Shown here piece by piece: positions 16,643 to 25,399 of a DNA stretch of 64,000 nucleotides. Source of the DNA: Chitinophagaceae bacterium (GTDB lineage: Bacteria; Bacteroidota; Bacteroidia; Chitinophagales; Chitinophagaceae); NCBI GenBank assembly GCA_016720745.1, contig JADKKA010000022.1:1426001-1490000 (forward strand), written 5' to 3'. The position numbers and the translations under genes are program-made. The notes beneath the pieces were generated by a model. The model was given only the letters and a program-made list of their open reading frames with translations. It ran no database searches and was not told where the DNA came from. Position 1 is the first letter of the stretch. Each line of letters starts with the position of its first letter.

Positions 16643-17260
16643 TTACTGATATGTCAGTCCCCAGGACTTTAATAAAGAATCTGCCTGATGTTGGTTAAAA
16701 GAAATATCGGGAGCAGGATTTCCGGATGAATAAATGTATTCGAACTTATAGTTCTTCCTTGAAATTGTATCCAGATAATAATTGATCACCAGTGTTTTTC
16801 CCCATCTGTCCTTATCCGAATTTTCAACAAATAAATTCCAATCTGCCAAAAGTGTATCTCCAGTCCATTGAACCGTTTTCCACTTTAAATAAGGATGCGA
16901 AGGCGGAACATATTCTCCCTCCTGAATATCGCCTGCCCATCTTACATCACCTGGACACAGGTACAGACATTCATAATCCGGTGACAGAACCGGAATCCTG
17001 TTCTGCCTTCGATATGGGTTGAATGACAAGGAGAATTTCCGCAATTGGGCATAAAAAGAATCATTCGCAGGAAGTTGAGACAAGCATTTTACCCGATCAA
17101 TTTTTTCAAGGGCTGAAGCGGTTCTCCAATCACATTTATTTTTCTGTTTGCAGGAGCAAACCAGGACAAATAATACAAAACAGCTATATATAAAAATGTC
17201 CTTTGTTTTGATCAGCGACCAAAAAGAACATTCCTTAAATTTGAAAATGGTCAACATCAC
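16643..17260 (-). CDS. Hypothetical lipoprotein
   Basis: A 205-residue protein with a hydrophobic segment IFIYSCFVLFVLVCSC that ends in a lipobox-like LVCSC. The stretch before it is long (about 20 residues), so the annotated ATG may be too far upstream. The rest is soluble, with no motif I recognise (CLYLCPGDVRWAGDIQEGEYVPP and the C-terminal HQADSLLKSWGLTYQ). It is divergent from the S9 peptidase gene. The two reading frames come within 26 nt of each other. Confidence 0.55.
   Translation of the reverse strand: MMLTIFKFKECSFWSLIKTKDIFIYSCFVLFVLVCSCKQKNKCDWRTASALEKIDRVKCLSQLPANDSFYAQLRKFSLSFNPYRRQNRIPVLSPDYECLYLCPGDVRWAGDIQEGEYVPPSHPYLKWKTVQWTGDTLLADWNLFVENSDKDRWGKTLVINYYLDTISRKNYKFEYIYSSGNPAPDISFNQHQADSLLKSWGLTYQ
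17236..17243 (+). promoter_or_regulatory. -7 box upstream of the S9 peptidase gene
   Basis: TAAATTTG matches TAnnTTTG and lies 42 nt before the chosen ATG at 17286. No TTTG sits at the ideal distance; the nearest is 25 nt upstream. Confidence 0.4.
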
Positions 17261-17285
17261 TTTAAAGTTATCGAAAAAGAGAAAT

Positions 17286-19730
17286 ATGAAAAAAGTATCT
17301 GTAATTATTTACTTACTACTGTCATTACTTCCATCATTTGCCCAGGATGACGTTTCCTACAAAACCCCGCCCAAAGACATGATGGATATGCTCCTGGCCA
17401 AGGGAGCACCCGGCGTGAGCATCGATGATAAAGGAGAATGGATGTTGCTGACAGAGAGTAATAGTTATCCCTCTGTTGAAGAACTGGCCAGACCTGAATT
17501 GAAAATTGCCGGATTGCGGATCAACCCCGCGAATTTTGCACCGAGCCGTCAGAATTTTGTCAATAACCTCTACCTTAAAAATATCAGCAGTGGAAAAGAA
17601 ATGAAGATCAGCGGACTTCCCAATCCACTTGCCGCCAGTAATATCAGCTGGAGTCCGGATGATAAAAAAATTGCCTTTACCCATACTACGGCCAGCCGGA
17701 TTGATCTCTATGTGATAGATGTGGCCACACAGAAAGCAACAAAAATCAATAAAACGGCCCTGAACGTGATTACCGGCGGCGCCATATGGTTTGACAATAA
17801 CACCCTGCTTTATCGCACCGCCCTGAAACCAGCCACAGCAGCACCTCCCAAGCCAGCCATGCCCAAAGGCCCAACAGTACAGGAGAATTATGGCAAAGCC
17901 TCCCCCCGGCCTACTTACCAGGACCTGATCAAATCACCTTATGACGAAGAACTCTTTGCTTTTTATGCCAGCACCCAACTGGTGAAAAACAGTAATGGCA
18001 CAGAAACAAAAATTGGTCAGCCCGCTATCTATGGCAGTATCAGTGTATCTCCTGATAAAAAATACCTGCTCATCAGAAAAATTAAAAAGCCTTTCTCCTA
18101 TACCGTACCCGCAAATGGGTTTCCGGCCGAAATGCTCATTACCGATATCAATGGTAAACTGGTAAAACAACTGGCCGATCTCCCCTCTTCAGAAACGGCG
18201 CCAGGGGGCAACGATAATGTACAACTGGCACCCCGTGCTTTTGACTGGCGCGATGATGAGGCTGCTACAGTGGTGTGGTGCATGCCGCTTGACAGTGGTC
18301 TGATCAAAAAGCAGGTGGAATACCGGGATGCAGTTTATGCATTATCTGCACCCTTTACCGGTGAAGCTATTCAGTTATTCAAAACAAAAATGCGTTATCG
18401 CGGTACTACCTGGGGCAATGCTGATCTGGCCATTGTTTCAGAAGGATTAACCGGAAAACAAACAACACAGATTGACCGTTTTAATTCTGTGACAGGTGAT
18501 CTTGAAAAACTGATCACCCGCAATACAACCAATGCATATGCCAATCCCGGGCAACCACTGACTGCGCCTAACCAATACGGTAAAAATGTTTTATTGACGA
18601 TTGATAATGGCAACAAGATCATCTTTAATAATACCACCGGTAGTTCGCCAAAAGGCGATCTTCCCTTTTTAATGAGCTTTGATGTACACAAGAAAAAAGC
18701 AGATACACTCTGGCGCAGTCCGGAAGGATATTTTGAATATGTAGTCAAATTGCTGGATGCAGGCAAACTCAGTCTGGTTACCCGCAAAGAATCTGAAAAA
18801 GATATGCCGAATTACTGGCTCAAAAATCTTCGGCTGCGGATCGCAGACCGGCAACTCACTGCTTTCACCAATCCCTACCCGCAAATGGAAGGGGTAAGCA
18901 AAGAAAAAATAAAATATAAAAGAGCAGACGGGGTTGATCTGACCGGTGATCTCTACCTGCCAAAAGGCTATAACAAAGAAAGAGATGGCAAACTACCCGT
19001 ACTGATCTGGGCTTATCCTGCAGAATATAATTCAGCTGATGATGCCGCACAGATCAGGGGCAGTGAACATAAATTCACCCTGATCGGTGGTGCTTCTCCG
19101 GTGATGTATGTAACCCAGGGTTATGCCGTATTAAACAATGCTGAAATGCCCATTGTGGCAACCGGAAAAGATAAAAAGCCCAATGATAATTTTATTGAAC
19201 AGCTGACGATGAATGCAGAGGCCGCAGTGAATGCGCTTGACTCACTCGGCGTAGGCGACCGCAACCGGATGGCAGTATCCGGACATAGCTATGGGGCTTT
19301 CATGACTGCTCACCTGCTGGCCCATACTAAATTATTTAAGGCAGGCATTGCCCGCAGCGGTGCCTATAACCGTTCCCTCACGCCTTTTGGTTTCCAGAAT
19401 GAGGACCGAACTTACTGGCAGGATCCGGATCTGTATAATAAAATGAGTCCGTTCAGTTATGCCGACAAAATCAAAACTCCCATCATGCTGGTGCATGGTG
19501 ATATGGATAATAATACCGGCACCTTCCCGATCCAGAGCGAACGTATGTATAATGCCATCAAGGGACATGGCGGTACAGTAAAATACCTGAGCCTGCCCTA
19601 TGAAAGTCATGGTTACGCCGGAAGAGAAAACCTGCTCCACCTGCTGAGCGAACAACTAAGCTGGCTGGATAAATATGTAAAGAATGCTGATAGGAAGGTG
19701 GAGAAAAAGGAAGAGAAAAAAGGATTCTAA
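17286..19730 (+). CDS. S9 family serine peptidase (prolyl oligopeptidase-like), secreted
   Basis: From the ATG at 17286 the protein has 814 residues and begins with the signal peptide MKKVSVIIYLLLSLLPSFAQ. A longer frame back to 17148 exists but would bury that signal. The N-terminal 550 residues form a beta-propeller with blades such as NISWSPDDKKIAFTHTTASRIDLYVID. The C-terminal alpha/beta-hydrolase domain has the nucleophile in GHSYGAF (S668), the Asp in HGDMDNN (D741) and the His in YESHGYAG (H775). The layout fits periplasmic glutamyl or dipeptidyl peptidases of Bacteroidota. The charged tail VEKKEEKKGF is unusual but short. Confidence 0.92.
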   Translation: MKKVSVIIYLLLSLLPSFAQDDVSYKTPPKDMMDMLLAKGAPGVSIDDKGEWMLLTESNSYPSVEELARPELKIAGLRINPANFAPSRQNFVNNLYLKNISSGKEMKISGLPNPLAASNISWSPDDKKIAFTHTTASRIDLYVIDVATQKATKINKTALNVITGGAIWFDNNTLLYRTALKPATAAPPKPAMPKGPTVQENYGKASPRPTYQDLIKSPYDEELFAFYASTQLVKNSNGTETKIGQPAIYGSISVSPDKKYLLIRKIKKPFSYTVPANGFPAEMLITDINGKLVKQLADLPSSETAPGGNDNVQLAPRAFDWRDDEAATVVWCMPLDSGLIKKQVEYRDAVYALSAPFTGEAIQLFKTKMRYRGTTWGNADLAIVSEGLTGKQTTQIDRFNSVTGDLEKLITRNTTNAYANPGQPLTAPNQYGKNVLLTIDNGNKIIFNNTTGSSPKGDLPFLMSFDVHKKKADTLWRSPEGYFEYVVKLLDAGKLSLVTRKESEKDMPNYWLKNLRLRIADRQLTAFTNPYPQMEGVSKEKIKYKRADGVDLTGDLYLPKGYNKERDGKLPVLIWAYPAEYNSADDAAQIRGSEHKFTLIGGASPVMYVTQGYAVLNNAEMPIVATGKDKKPNDNFIEQLTMNAEAAVNALDSLGVGDRNRMAVSGHSYGAFMTAHLLAHTKLFKAGIARSGAYNRSLTPFGFQNEDRTYWQDPDLYNKMSPFSYADKIKTPIMLVHGDMDNNTGTFPIQSERMYNAIKGHGGTVKYLSLPYESHGYAGRENLLHLLSEQLSWLDKYVKNADRKVEKKEEKKGF

Positions 19731-19740
19731 AATCTGAACA

Positions 19741-19905
19741 ATGCTGAGACTATTCATCCCGATTATATTAATCATTGTTTTTGCCTTCTGGGCATTATAC
19801 CGCTTACTGATAAAAAAAGATTGGAGACAACAGCTTTCTAATTTTTACATGGGATTATTCTTCATAGGTATTTGGGGATTGATTTACTTTTTTCTACTCA
19901 GCTAA
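19741..19905 (+). CDS. Small membrane protein, 54 aa
   Basis: An ORF of 54 codons starting 10 nt after the S9 peptidase stop. It encodes two hydrophobic segments, LFIPIILIIVFAFWALYRLL and FYMGLFFIGIWGLIYFFLL, joined by the basic loop IKKDWRQQ. The two-helix topology, the tight spacing to the upstream gene and the 29-nt distance to the next ATG suggest a real gene in a three-gene unit. I do not recognise a family. Confidence 0.6.
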   Translation: MLRLFIPIILIIVFAFWALYRLLIKKDWRQQLSNFYMGLFFIGIWGLIYFFLLS

Positions 19906-19934
19906 CCCGATCATATATAACTGAAACGAAGAAA

Positions 19935-20300
19935 ATGAAAGACACCAGTGCACATGACGAAAAATTCGCAAAAATGAGTTTTGCCTCAGTGTATCCTCAT
20001 TACCTGGCAAAAGTGGAAAAAAAAGGAAGAACAAAAGATGAACTCCATCAGGTCATTCAATGGCTGACCGGATACAACAATCAGCAGCAGGAAGAACTGA
20101 TCCGAGACAAAGTAAGTTTTGAGGTTTTTTTCAAAAAAGCAAAAAAGCACCCCAACGCAAAACTGATCACCGGGTTGATTTGCGGGTACCGGGTGGAGGA
20201 AATACAAAACCCGCTCACACAACAGGTCAGGTACCTGGATAAACTGGTAGACGAATTAGCCAAGGGCCGTAAAATGGAGAAAATACTAAGAACGGAATAA
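19935..20300 (+). CDS. DUF2200 family protein
   Basis: A 121-residue protein of a well-conserved small family of unknown function. Nearly the whole length matches its pattern: VYPHYLAKVEKKGRTKDEL near the start, IQWLTGY, then LITGLICGYRVEEIQNPL and VRYLDKLVDELAKG at the end. The ATG at 19935 gives the family length; an upstream in-frame ATG (19872) would overlap the 54-residue membrane protein. No signal peptide or membrane segment. It ends convergently 2 nt from miaA. Confidence 0.88.
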   Translation: MKDTSAHDEKFAKMSFASVYPHYLAKVEKKGRTKDELHQVIQWLTGYNNQQQEELIRDKVSFEVFFKKAKKHPNAKLITGLICGYRVEEIQNPLTQQVRYLDKLVDELAKGRKMEKILRTE

Positions 20301-20301
20301 T

Positions 20302-21219
20302 TTAATCAGTCAAACTGCGGCAAAGAAAGTCCCACATGCCTTCGTTGTTGCCTGGATGAAACCAGTTGATCGCTGTATCTCTTTTAAACCAGGTCATCTG
20401 CCTTTTAGCATATTGGCGGGTATGAATTTTAATCTGCTCCACGGCTTTTTCAAGCGTACAGCGCCCCTCTAAGTGGTCAATCAATTCTGTATACCCTACT
20501 GTCTGTAAGGCATTATTTGTTTTGAAAGGAAGCAGTGAGCGGACTTCTTCCAGCAGACCTGCTTTCATCATTGCCTCTACCCTGGCATCGATCCGTTCCA
20601 CCAGTTCTTCACGGGGCAGTTCCAAACCAATTTTAATGATATTAAATTCCCTGACTGCTTTATGTCCTTTCTGAAATTGAAGAATGGACTGCCCTGTACT
20701 TTCAATTACTTCCAGTGCCCTCATCATCCTTTGCGGGTTTTGTATTTCACCGCTTGCATAGAAGGCCGGGTCTTTTTCTTTCAACTGTTCCTGTAACCAG
20801 GATATCCCTTTTGCTCCATACATTTCAGTGATTCCGACTCTGATCGCCGGATCAATGTCAGGGATCTCATCCAGTCCTTCACAAAATGCACGGATATACA
20901 AACCGGTACCGCCCACCATCACTACCTGATCATCTTTCGCAAACAATAGCTTTGTCTTTTCCAAAGCATACTGTTCAAAACTGGCAGCGGTCAGATCCTG
21001 CTGAATACTATGAGAAGCTATAAAATAATGCGGCACCTGCTTCAATTCATCAGCAGAAGGGCGGGCTACTCCGATATTGAATTCCTTGTAACATTGCCGG
21101 CTGTCAGCCGAAATAATGGAGCAATTATATTTTTGTGCCATTGCTATAGACACAGCGGTTTTACCCACAGCTGTCGGTCCACAGATAATGATCACTGTCT
21201 TTGCTGCTTCCTGCCCCAT
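20302..21219 (-). CDS. miaA: tRNA dimethylallyltransferase
   Basis: Adds a dimethylallyl group to A37 of tRNAs that read UNN codons. The 305-residue protein shows the P-loop ICGPTAVGKT (residues 12-21), the DSRQCYKEFNIGVARP substrate loop, the GGTGLYIRA block and the C-terminal TRQYAKRQMTWFKRD motif. Length is normal for the family. It is monocistronic by position: convergent with DUF2200 on one side, and a palindromic repeat spacer lies upstream. Confidence 0.97.
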   Translation of the reverse strand: MGQEAAKTVIIICGPTAVGKTAVSIAMAQKYNCSIISADSRQCYKEFNIGVARPSADELKQVPHYFIASHSIQQDLTAASFEQYALEKTKLLFAKDDQVVMVGGTGLYIRAFCEGLDEIPDIDPAIRVGITEMYGAKGISWLQEQLKEKDPAFYASGEIQNPQRMMRALEVIESTGQSILQFQKGHKAVREFNIIKIGLELPREELVERIDARVEAMMKAGLLEEVRSLLPFKTNNALQTVGYTELIDHLEGRCTLEKAVEQIKIHTRQYAKRQMTWFKRDTAINWFHPGNNEGMWDFLCRSLTD

Positions 21220-21291
21220 CTTAAAAAAAGCTGCCGGGTCATCCCCGGCATTATTAAAACATTGTATTAAACTTAAGATACCATACTTCTT

Positions 21292-21345
21292 TCTCCCCTT
21301 TAGGGGTTGGGGGCTCTCCCCTTTAGGGGACGGGGGCTCTCCCGA
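21292..21345. repeat. Paired CCCCTTTAGGGG palindromes
   Basis: Two copies of TCTCCCCTTTAGGGG followed by TTGGGGG or ACGGGGG, in the spacer between miaA and the pRiA4b-like gene. Same family as 16096-16145 and 13816-13846. Confidence 0.7.
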
Positions 21346-21909
21346 CTACACTTCCTCCTCTCCTCCCTCCGTCGTTTCCTCGCCCAGACTCACATCCTCG
21401 CCTTCATCATCTTTTACGCCAAAACCTTCACCTGCCTGTGTGAGATCGTATTTCTCTTCCACATCGGCGAATTTCTCACCCAGTAATCCTTTGGTACCAT
21501 ACTGACTTGGGCCGATGCCTTCAGATCTGGACACGGAAGGATAGATCACTTTGGGGTTCTCTTCTTTTGATACATTGATCAGCTCTACGAGAAATGTCCA
21601 GTTTTTATTAAAATCATACTGATAAATAAATCGCTGGTTGGGGTCGCGGATTTCTGAACCGATCGTTGTTTCCGCCATCAGCAATGGAGGTGCTTTATAC
21701 TCTTTATCGTATTGTTCCAGAGAAATCTCTCTTCCCCGCAGCCAATGATCATTGCTACGGTAAAAAGTGGCTTTATGTTTATTATCAAACTCAAACCCTT
21801 TTAATATTGCATCATGAAGGTCTCTGAAATGCTGGGTATGGCGGATCACGACATCCCGGTAAACACTTTCATCTTCCTCAAAATAGACCCTGAATTTTAA
21901 AATTGCCAT
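21346..21909 (-). CDS. pRiA4b ORF-3-like protein
   Basis: A 187-residue protein of the PRiA4_ORF3 family. This family was named from a plasmid gene, but it is also common as a chromosomal gene in Bacteroidota. The N-terminal part has the typical FRVYFEEDESVYRDVVIRHTQHFRDLHDAI and YRSNDHWLRGREI, followed by FIYQYDFNKNWTFLVELI. The C-terminal 40 residues are strongly acidic and low in complexity (EGEDVSLGEETTEGGEEEV). Function unknown. Nothing else here suggests a mobile element. Confidence 0.85.
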   Translation of the reverse strand: MAILKFRVYFEEDESVYRDVVIRHTQHFRDLHDAILKGFEFDNKHKATFYRSNDHWLRGREISLEQYDKEYKAPPLLMAETTIGSEIRDPNQRFIYQYDFNKNWTFLVELINVSKEENPKVIYPSVSRSEGIGPSQYGTKGLLGEKFADVEEKYDLTQAGEGFGVKDDEGEDVSLGEETTEGGEEEV

Positions 21910-21984
21910 GTCACAAAATTAAGCGTTCGAAGCTAAAATCACGAATAATACAGATGTCAGTTAACTGTTAAAAAGGGAATGTGG

Positions 21985-23406
21985 TCAATGCCTGGGTTGC
22001 AATCCCAGTTCTGCAGCTTTGGCCAGCATAAACTCAAAGGCGGCTTCATAAGAATTGGGGATAACCCCGTCCAGCATAGCATCTTTCAACGCATCTTTGA
22101 TAACTCCCACCGGTTTGGAAGGTGGCAAACCAAAGGTTTCCATGATCAGTTCCCCGCTGATGGGTGGCTGCCAGTTCCGGACATGATCTTTTTCTTCCAC
22201 TTCCCTGCATCGTTGCCTTACCAGTTGAAAATTCTCCAGGTACCTTTTTACCTTCTGCTTGTTTTTAGAAGTGATATCTGCGTCACATAACATCATTAGT
22301 GAATCAAAATCATCACCGGCATCAAAAAGCAAACGGCGGATAGCCGAATCCGTTATATTTTCTTTGGTCAGGCTGATTGGCCGCAGGTGCAGTTCCACCA
22401 TCTTTCTTACAAATCGCATATCCTCGTGCAAGGGCAGCTTCAGTTTTCCAAAAATTTTGGGGACCATCCGTCCGCCCACCACTTCATGGCCGTGAAAAGT
22501 CCACCCATGCCCTTCTTCAAATTTTTTAGTAGCCGGTTTGGCGATATCATGCAGCACTGCCGCCCAGCGTAACCAAAGGTTGTTGCTGTGCACCGATAAA
22601 TTATCGAGTACCTGCAGGGTATGATAGAAATTATCCTTGTGCCCATGACCGTCTTTGTATTCTGCCCCTGCCAAATCCACCATTTGCGGGAAAATGATGC
22701 GCAACAAACCTGAGCGGTACAACAGGTCTAATCCCACCGAAGGCTTTGGTGAAAGAATGATTTTGTTCAGTTCATCAGTGATCCTTTCCTGGGAAATGAT
22801 ACTGATCCGCGAAGCCGTATCCCTGATTCCCTGCCAGGTATTTTCTTCAATAGTAAATCCCAGCTGACTGGCGAAACGAATGGCCCGCATCATCCGCAGC
22901 GGATCATCACTAAAGGTTTGAACCGGCGCCAGCGGCGTTCGGATGATCTTTGCTTCCAGGTCTTTTAGTCCTTCAAACGGGTCTATCAGCTGACCATAAT
23001 CCGCAGCGTTCAGGCTAATGGCCAGGGCATTGATGGTAAAATCGCGGCGGTCCTGGTCATCCTTGATTGAGCCGGGCTCAACTGCCGGTTTCCTGGAATC
23101 ACGCTGATAACTTTCTTTTCGGGCCCCGACAAATTCTATATCAAACCCATCCCATAATCGAATATGAGCTGTGCCAAAATTTTTGAAATAATCCACTTTG
23201 GGTTGCGGGTCAAACATATGGGCCGTTGCCGTTGCCAGTTCTATAGCATCACCGGCGCATACAAAATCTGCATCCTTCGTTTCCCTGCCCAGCAATTTAT
23301 CGCGAACAAATCCGCCAATTAAATAAGATTCCAGTCCCAGATTTTGGGAAGCCCGGGCCACTTTATCAATAACCAGTAAATCTTTTTCACTACAGGGAAT
23401 CTGCAT
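21985..23406 (-). CDS. CCA tRNA nucleotidyltransferase / poly(A) polymerase family with HD domain
   Basis: From the ATG at 23406 the protein has 473 residues. The class-II nucleotidyltransferase head has GGFVRDKLLG (residues 31-40) and the catalytic DAD (45-47). It is followed by RRDFTINALA and the RMMRAIRFASQLGF block of CCA-adding enzymes. The second half is an HD phosphohydrolase domain (LRWAAVLHDIAKP). This layout is the usual CCA-adding enzyme of Bacteroidota, which repairs or builds tRNA 3' ends; the tRNAs in this window do not encode CCA. An in-frame extension to 23535 would be translated from a GTTGAG repeat and is rejected. Confidence 0.93.
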   Translation of the reverse strand: MQIPCSEKDLLVIDKVARASQNLGLESYLIGGFVRDKLLGRETKDADFVCAGDAIELATATAHMFDPQPKVDYFKNFGTAHIRLWDGFDIEFVGARKESYQRDSRKPAVEPGSIKDDQDRRDFTINALAISLNAADYGQLIDPFEGLKDLEAKIIRTPLAPVQTFSDDPLRMMRAIRFASQLGFTIEENTWQGIRDTASRISIISQERITDELNKIILSPKPSVGLDLLYRSGLLRIIFPQMVDLAGAEYKDGHGHKDNFYHTLQVLDNLSVHSNNLWLRWAAVLHDIAKPATKKFEEGHGWTFHGHEVVGGRMVPKIFGKLKLPLHEDMRFVRKMVELHLRPISLTKENITDSAIRRLLFDAGDDFDSLMMLCDADITSKNKQKVKRYLENFQLVRQRCREVEEKDHVRNWQPPISGELIMETFGLPPSKPVGVIKDALKDAMLDGVIPNSYEAAFEFMLAKAAELGLQPRH

Positions 23407-23446
23407 GCCGCAAAGATAATGGGAATGGATTACTGCCGATGGAGAG

Positions 23447-23526
23447 AGGTTGGGGAGTTGAGAGGTTGAGGGGTTGACTAGTTTAGAGGTTGAGAAGTTG
23501 AGTGGTTGAGTGGTTGAGAAGTTGAA
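23447..23526. repeat. GTTGAG simple-sequence tract
   Basis: Degenerate repeats of GGTTGAG, AAGTTGAG and TGGTTGAG just upstream of the CCA-enzyme start. Confidence 0.7.
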
Positions 23527-23578
23527 ATGGAACATGCGTCCTGTATGATTGATGAATACACTAACGTCCCCGGCATAT

Positions 23579-23655
23579 AGACTGACTGACTGAAAGACTG
23601 CTGACTGTTGACTGATGACTGATGACTGTTGACTGATGACTGTTGACTGTCGACT
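23579..23655. repeat. GACTGTTGACTGAT simple-sequence tract
   Basis: Degenerate repeats of GACTGTTGACTGATGACT fill most of the spacer between the CCA enzyme and the downstream end of the Sua5 gene. A related GACT-rich tract lies at 3650-3711. Confidence 0.7.
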
Positions 23656-23660
23656 GAAAC

Positions 23661-24230
23661 CTACTTCCTCAATACTTCCACTTCCCCGTTTGTCCAGCGG
23701 ATGACAGAAGAAGGTGCTGCTATTTGAGCATCATCCTGCCGGTATTGAACAATATAGTCAACTCCTTTTTTCACTTCCATTCCAATTTCTGAAAATATAC
23801 GAGGGCCTGGTTGACCGGAGATATTAGCCGATGTGGAAACGATAGGTTTTCTAAATCTTTTTATCAATTGCCGGCAAAAAGGTTCTGTACAAATTCTGAT
23901 ACCAATACTGCCATCGGCACCAGTTAAATTGGAAGCCAGTCCGATAGCGCCTTCATATATAACCGTTGTTGGCTTTGATGCCTGTTGCAGGTAATCAAAT
24001 ACCGCCAGGTCGGGAGCGGCGGTGTATTGTAATACATCCCTTTCATCTGCCACCAGTACGATGAGAGCCTTTTCATCTGCTCTTTGTTTGAGGGCATATA
24101 CTTTGGCTACTGCTGCTTCATTGGTAGCATCACAACCGATTCCCCATACGGTATCAGTTGGATAAAGCAGCAGCCCTCCGTTTTTTAAAACTTCCAGACA
24201 TTCTATAATATCTTTTTCCATTTCCGTCAT
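23661..24230 (-). CDS. tsaC: Threonylcarbamoyl-AMP synthase (Sua5/YrdC family)
   Basis: Makes threonylcarbamoyl-AMP from threonine, bicarbonate and ATP for the t6A37 modification of tRNA. The 189-residue protein is a single YrdC domain with GGLLLYPTDTVWGIGCDA, KRLPxx-like ALKQRADEKALIVLV and the SxN triad in IVSTSANISGQPG. The Sua5 C-terminal domain is absent. Its ATG overlaps the stop of the GT9 gene (ATGA at 24227-24230), which points to translational coupling. Confidence 0.93.
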   Translation of the reverse strand: MTEMEKDIIECLEVLKNGGLLLYPTDTVWGIGCDATNEAAVAKVYALKQRADEKALIVLVADERDVLQYTAAPDLAVFDYLQQASKPTTVIYEGAIGLASNLTGADGSIGIRICTEPFCRQLIKRFRKPIVSTSANISGQPGPRIFSEIGMEVKKGVDYIVQYRQDDAQIAAPSSVIRWTNGEVEVLRK

Positions 24231-25213
24231 ATCGTTGTCGCTAATACTTTATTGATTTCATTCACAATGATGGCATCATCCAGCTTTGTTAAACAGGCTG
24301 GGATGCCATAAGGTTTACAGGTATTTTTGGTACAGGGTTCACAACTCAGCTGGTTCAGCCGGATAATACTGCGCAAAGACTGGTTATAGGGTGCCGTATT
24401 CTTTTCATTTCCAGCCCCAAATAAAACAATGGTATGGGTGCCCAGTGCATTGGAGAGATGTGCCGGGCCACTATCAGTTGTCAGGACCAGTCTGGCCCCT
24501 TCGAGAAAACCCGATAATTCCGGAATCGGCGTGGTCCCGGCCAGATTCATGATACCTGAGCGGCTGTCAAGACTGGTATACACTTCATCCACAAAAGCAG
24601 CCTCTTTATTACTGCCCGCGAGGAAGATATCACCCCGGTATGCTTTTCTTACTTCATTAATTAGCTGTACAGCCTTTTCTTTTGGTAACCGGCGGGATAC
24701 AGCTTCAGAATTGATATTAACGACAATATAATCCTGTTTTAGTTTGCCAGGCCCCTTCAGTGCAACAACGGCTGACGGCAAAGCCTTCCCGGTAAACTGT
24801 TGGAGTAAATCCATATACTCTTCTACCCGATGAAGACCGGTCTTCTTGTTAAATGCGGCTGTAAGCAAAAGCCCCCGGCCTTCTTTCCGGTAACCGATTC
24901 TTTTGGCTGCTCCGCTAGCATAAGCCATCACAGCGGAGGATAATGAATCCGGCAGACAAAAAAATAAATCATACTTTTTTTGTTGTCTGATTTGCTTACC
25001 GAATTTCCAGGCGCCGGTGATGCCAGGAAATTCCTCTTTTGAAAAAATATAACGCTGCTCATGTTCAGGAAAAAATTCGAGTAAAACATCGATCCCTTTT
25101 TTTGCAATCAGGTCAATGGTTGAGCCGGGATACAATTCCCGAACAGCCCTTACAAAGGCTGAACTCATTACCATATCACCCATCCAGTTGGGGAGCCTGA
25201 TCAGGATATTCAT
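24227..25213 (-). CDS. Glycosyltransferase family 9 (heptosyltransferase-like)
   Basis: A 328-residue GT-B enzyme related to ADP-heptose:LPS heptosyltransferases. The start MNILIRLPNWMGDMVMSSAFVRAV is the typical WaaF/WaaC beginning. The C-terminal half has the nucleotide-sugar pocket VLTTDSGPAHLSNALGTHTIVLFGAGNEKNTAPY and a cluster of four cysteines, CEPCTKNTCKPYGIPAC, also seen in many family members. It probably acts in LPS core or surface glycan synthesis on the cytoplasmic face. It is the first gene of a two-gene unit with tsaC. Confidence 0.9.
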   Translation of the reverse strand: MNILIRLPNWMGDMVMSSAFVRAVRELYPGSTIDLIAKKGIDVLLEFFPEHEQRYIFSKEEFPGITGAWKFGKQIRQQKKYDLFFCLPDSLSSAVMAYASGAAKRIGYRKEGRGLLLTAAFNKKTGLHRVEEYMDLLQQFTGKALPSAVVALKGPGKLKQDYIVVNINSEAVSRRLPKEKAVQLINEVRKAYRGDIFLAGSNKEAAFVDEVYTSLDSRSGIMNLAGTTPIPELSGFLEGARLVLTTDSGPAHLSNALGTHTIVLFGAGNEKNTAPYNQSLRSIIRLNQLSCEPCTKNTCKPYGIPACLTKLDDAIIVNEINKVLATTI

Positions 25214-25264
25214 AGCCGCAAAGTTGCAGATTCTTCCCCACTCCCCCGCAGCGATTTACATTTC

Positions 25265-25370
25265 CTTCAATAACCACTCCCCCTAATTCCCTACTCGCTA
25301 CTAGCCACTCCCCACTCGCCTCTTCCCACTCCCCACTTGCCACTCGCCACTTGCCACTCGCCTCATTTAA
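25265..25370. repeat. CCACTCGCC simple-sequence tract
   Basis: Degenerate repeats of CCACTCGCC/CCACTAGCC between the GT9 and dapD genes. A related tract lies at 35765-35855. Confidence 0.7.
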
Positions 25371-25399
25371 CAATTCCCTACTTTCGCAAAAAAAATATA

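Noticed and set aside
17148..17285. 46-residue extension of the S9 peptidase
   Set aside because: It would place a signal peptide internally and overlap the start of the divergent lipoprotein gene; the -7 box at 17236 also lies inside it.
21346..21909. pRiA4b ORF-3-like gene as a sign of a plasmid or transposon
   Set aside because: The family name is historical; there is no transposase, inverted repeat or integrase nearby, and flanking genes are core.
23407..23535. 43-residue N-terminal extension of the CCA-adding enzyme
   Set aside because: It would be translated from a GTTGAG simple repeat (NFSTTQPLNFSTSKL), and the family start is at the Met at 23406.
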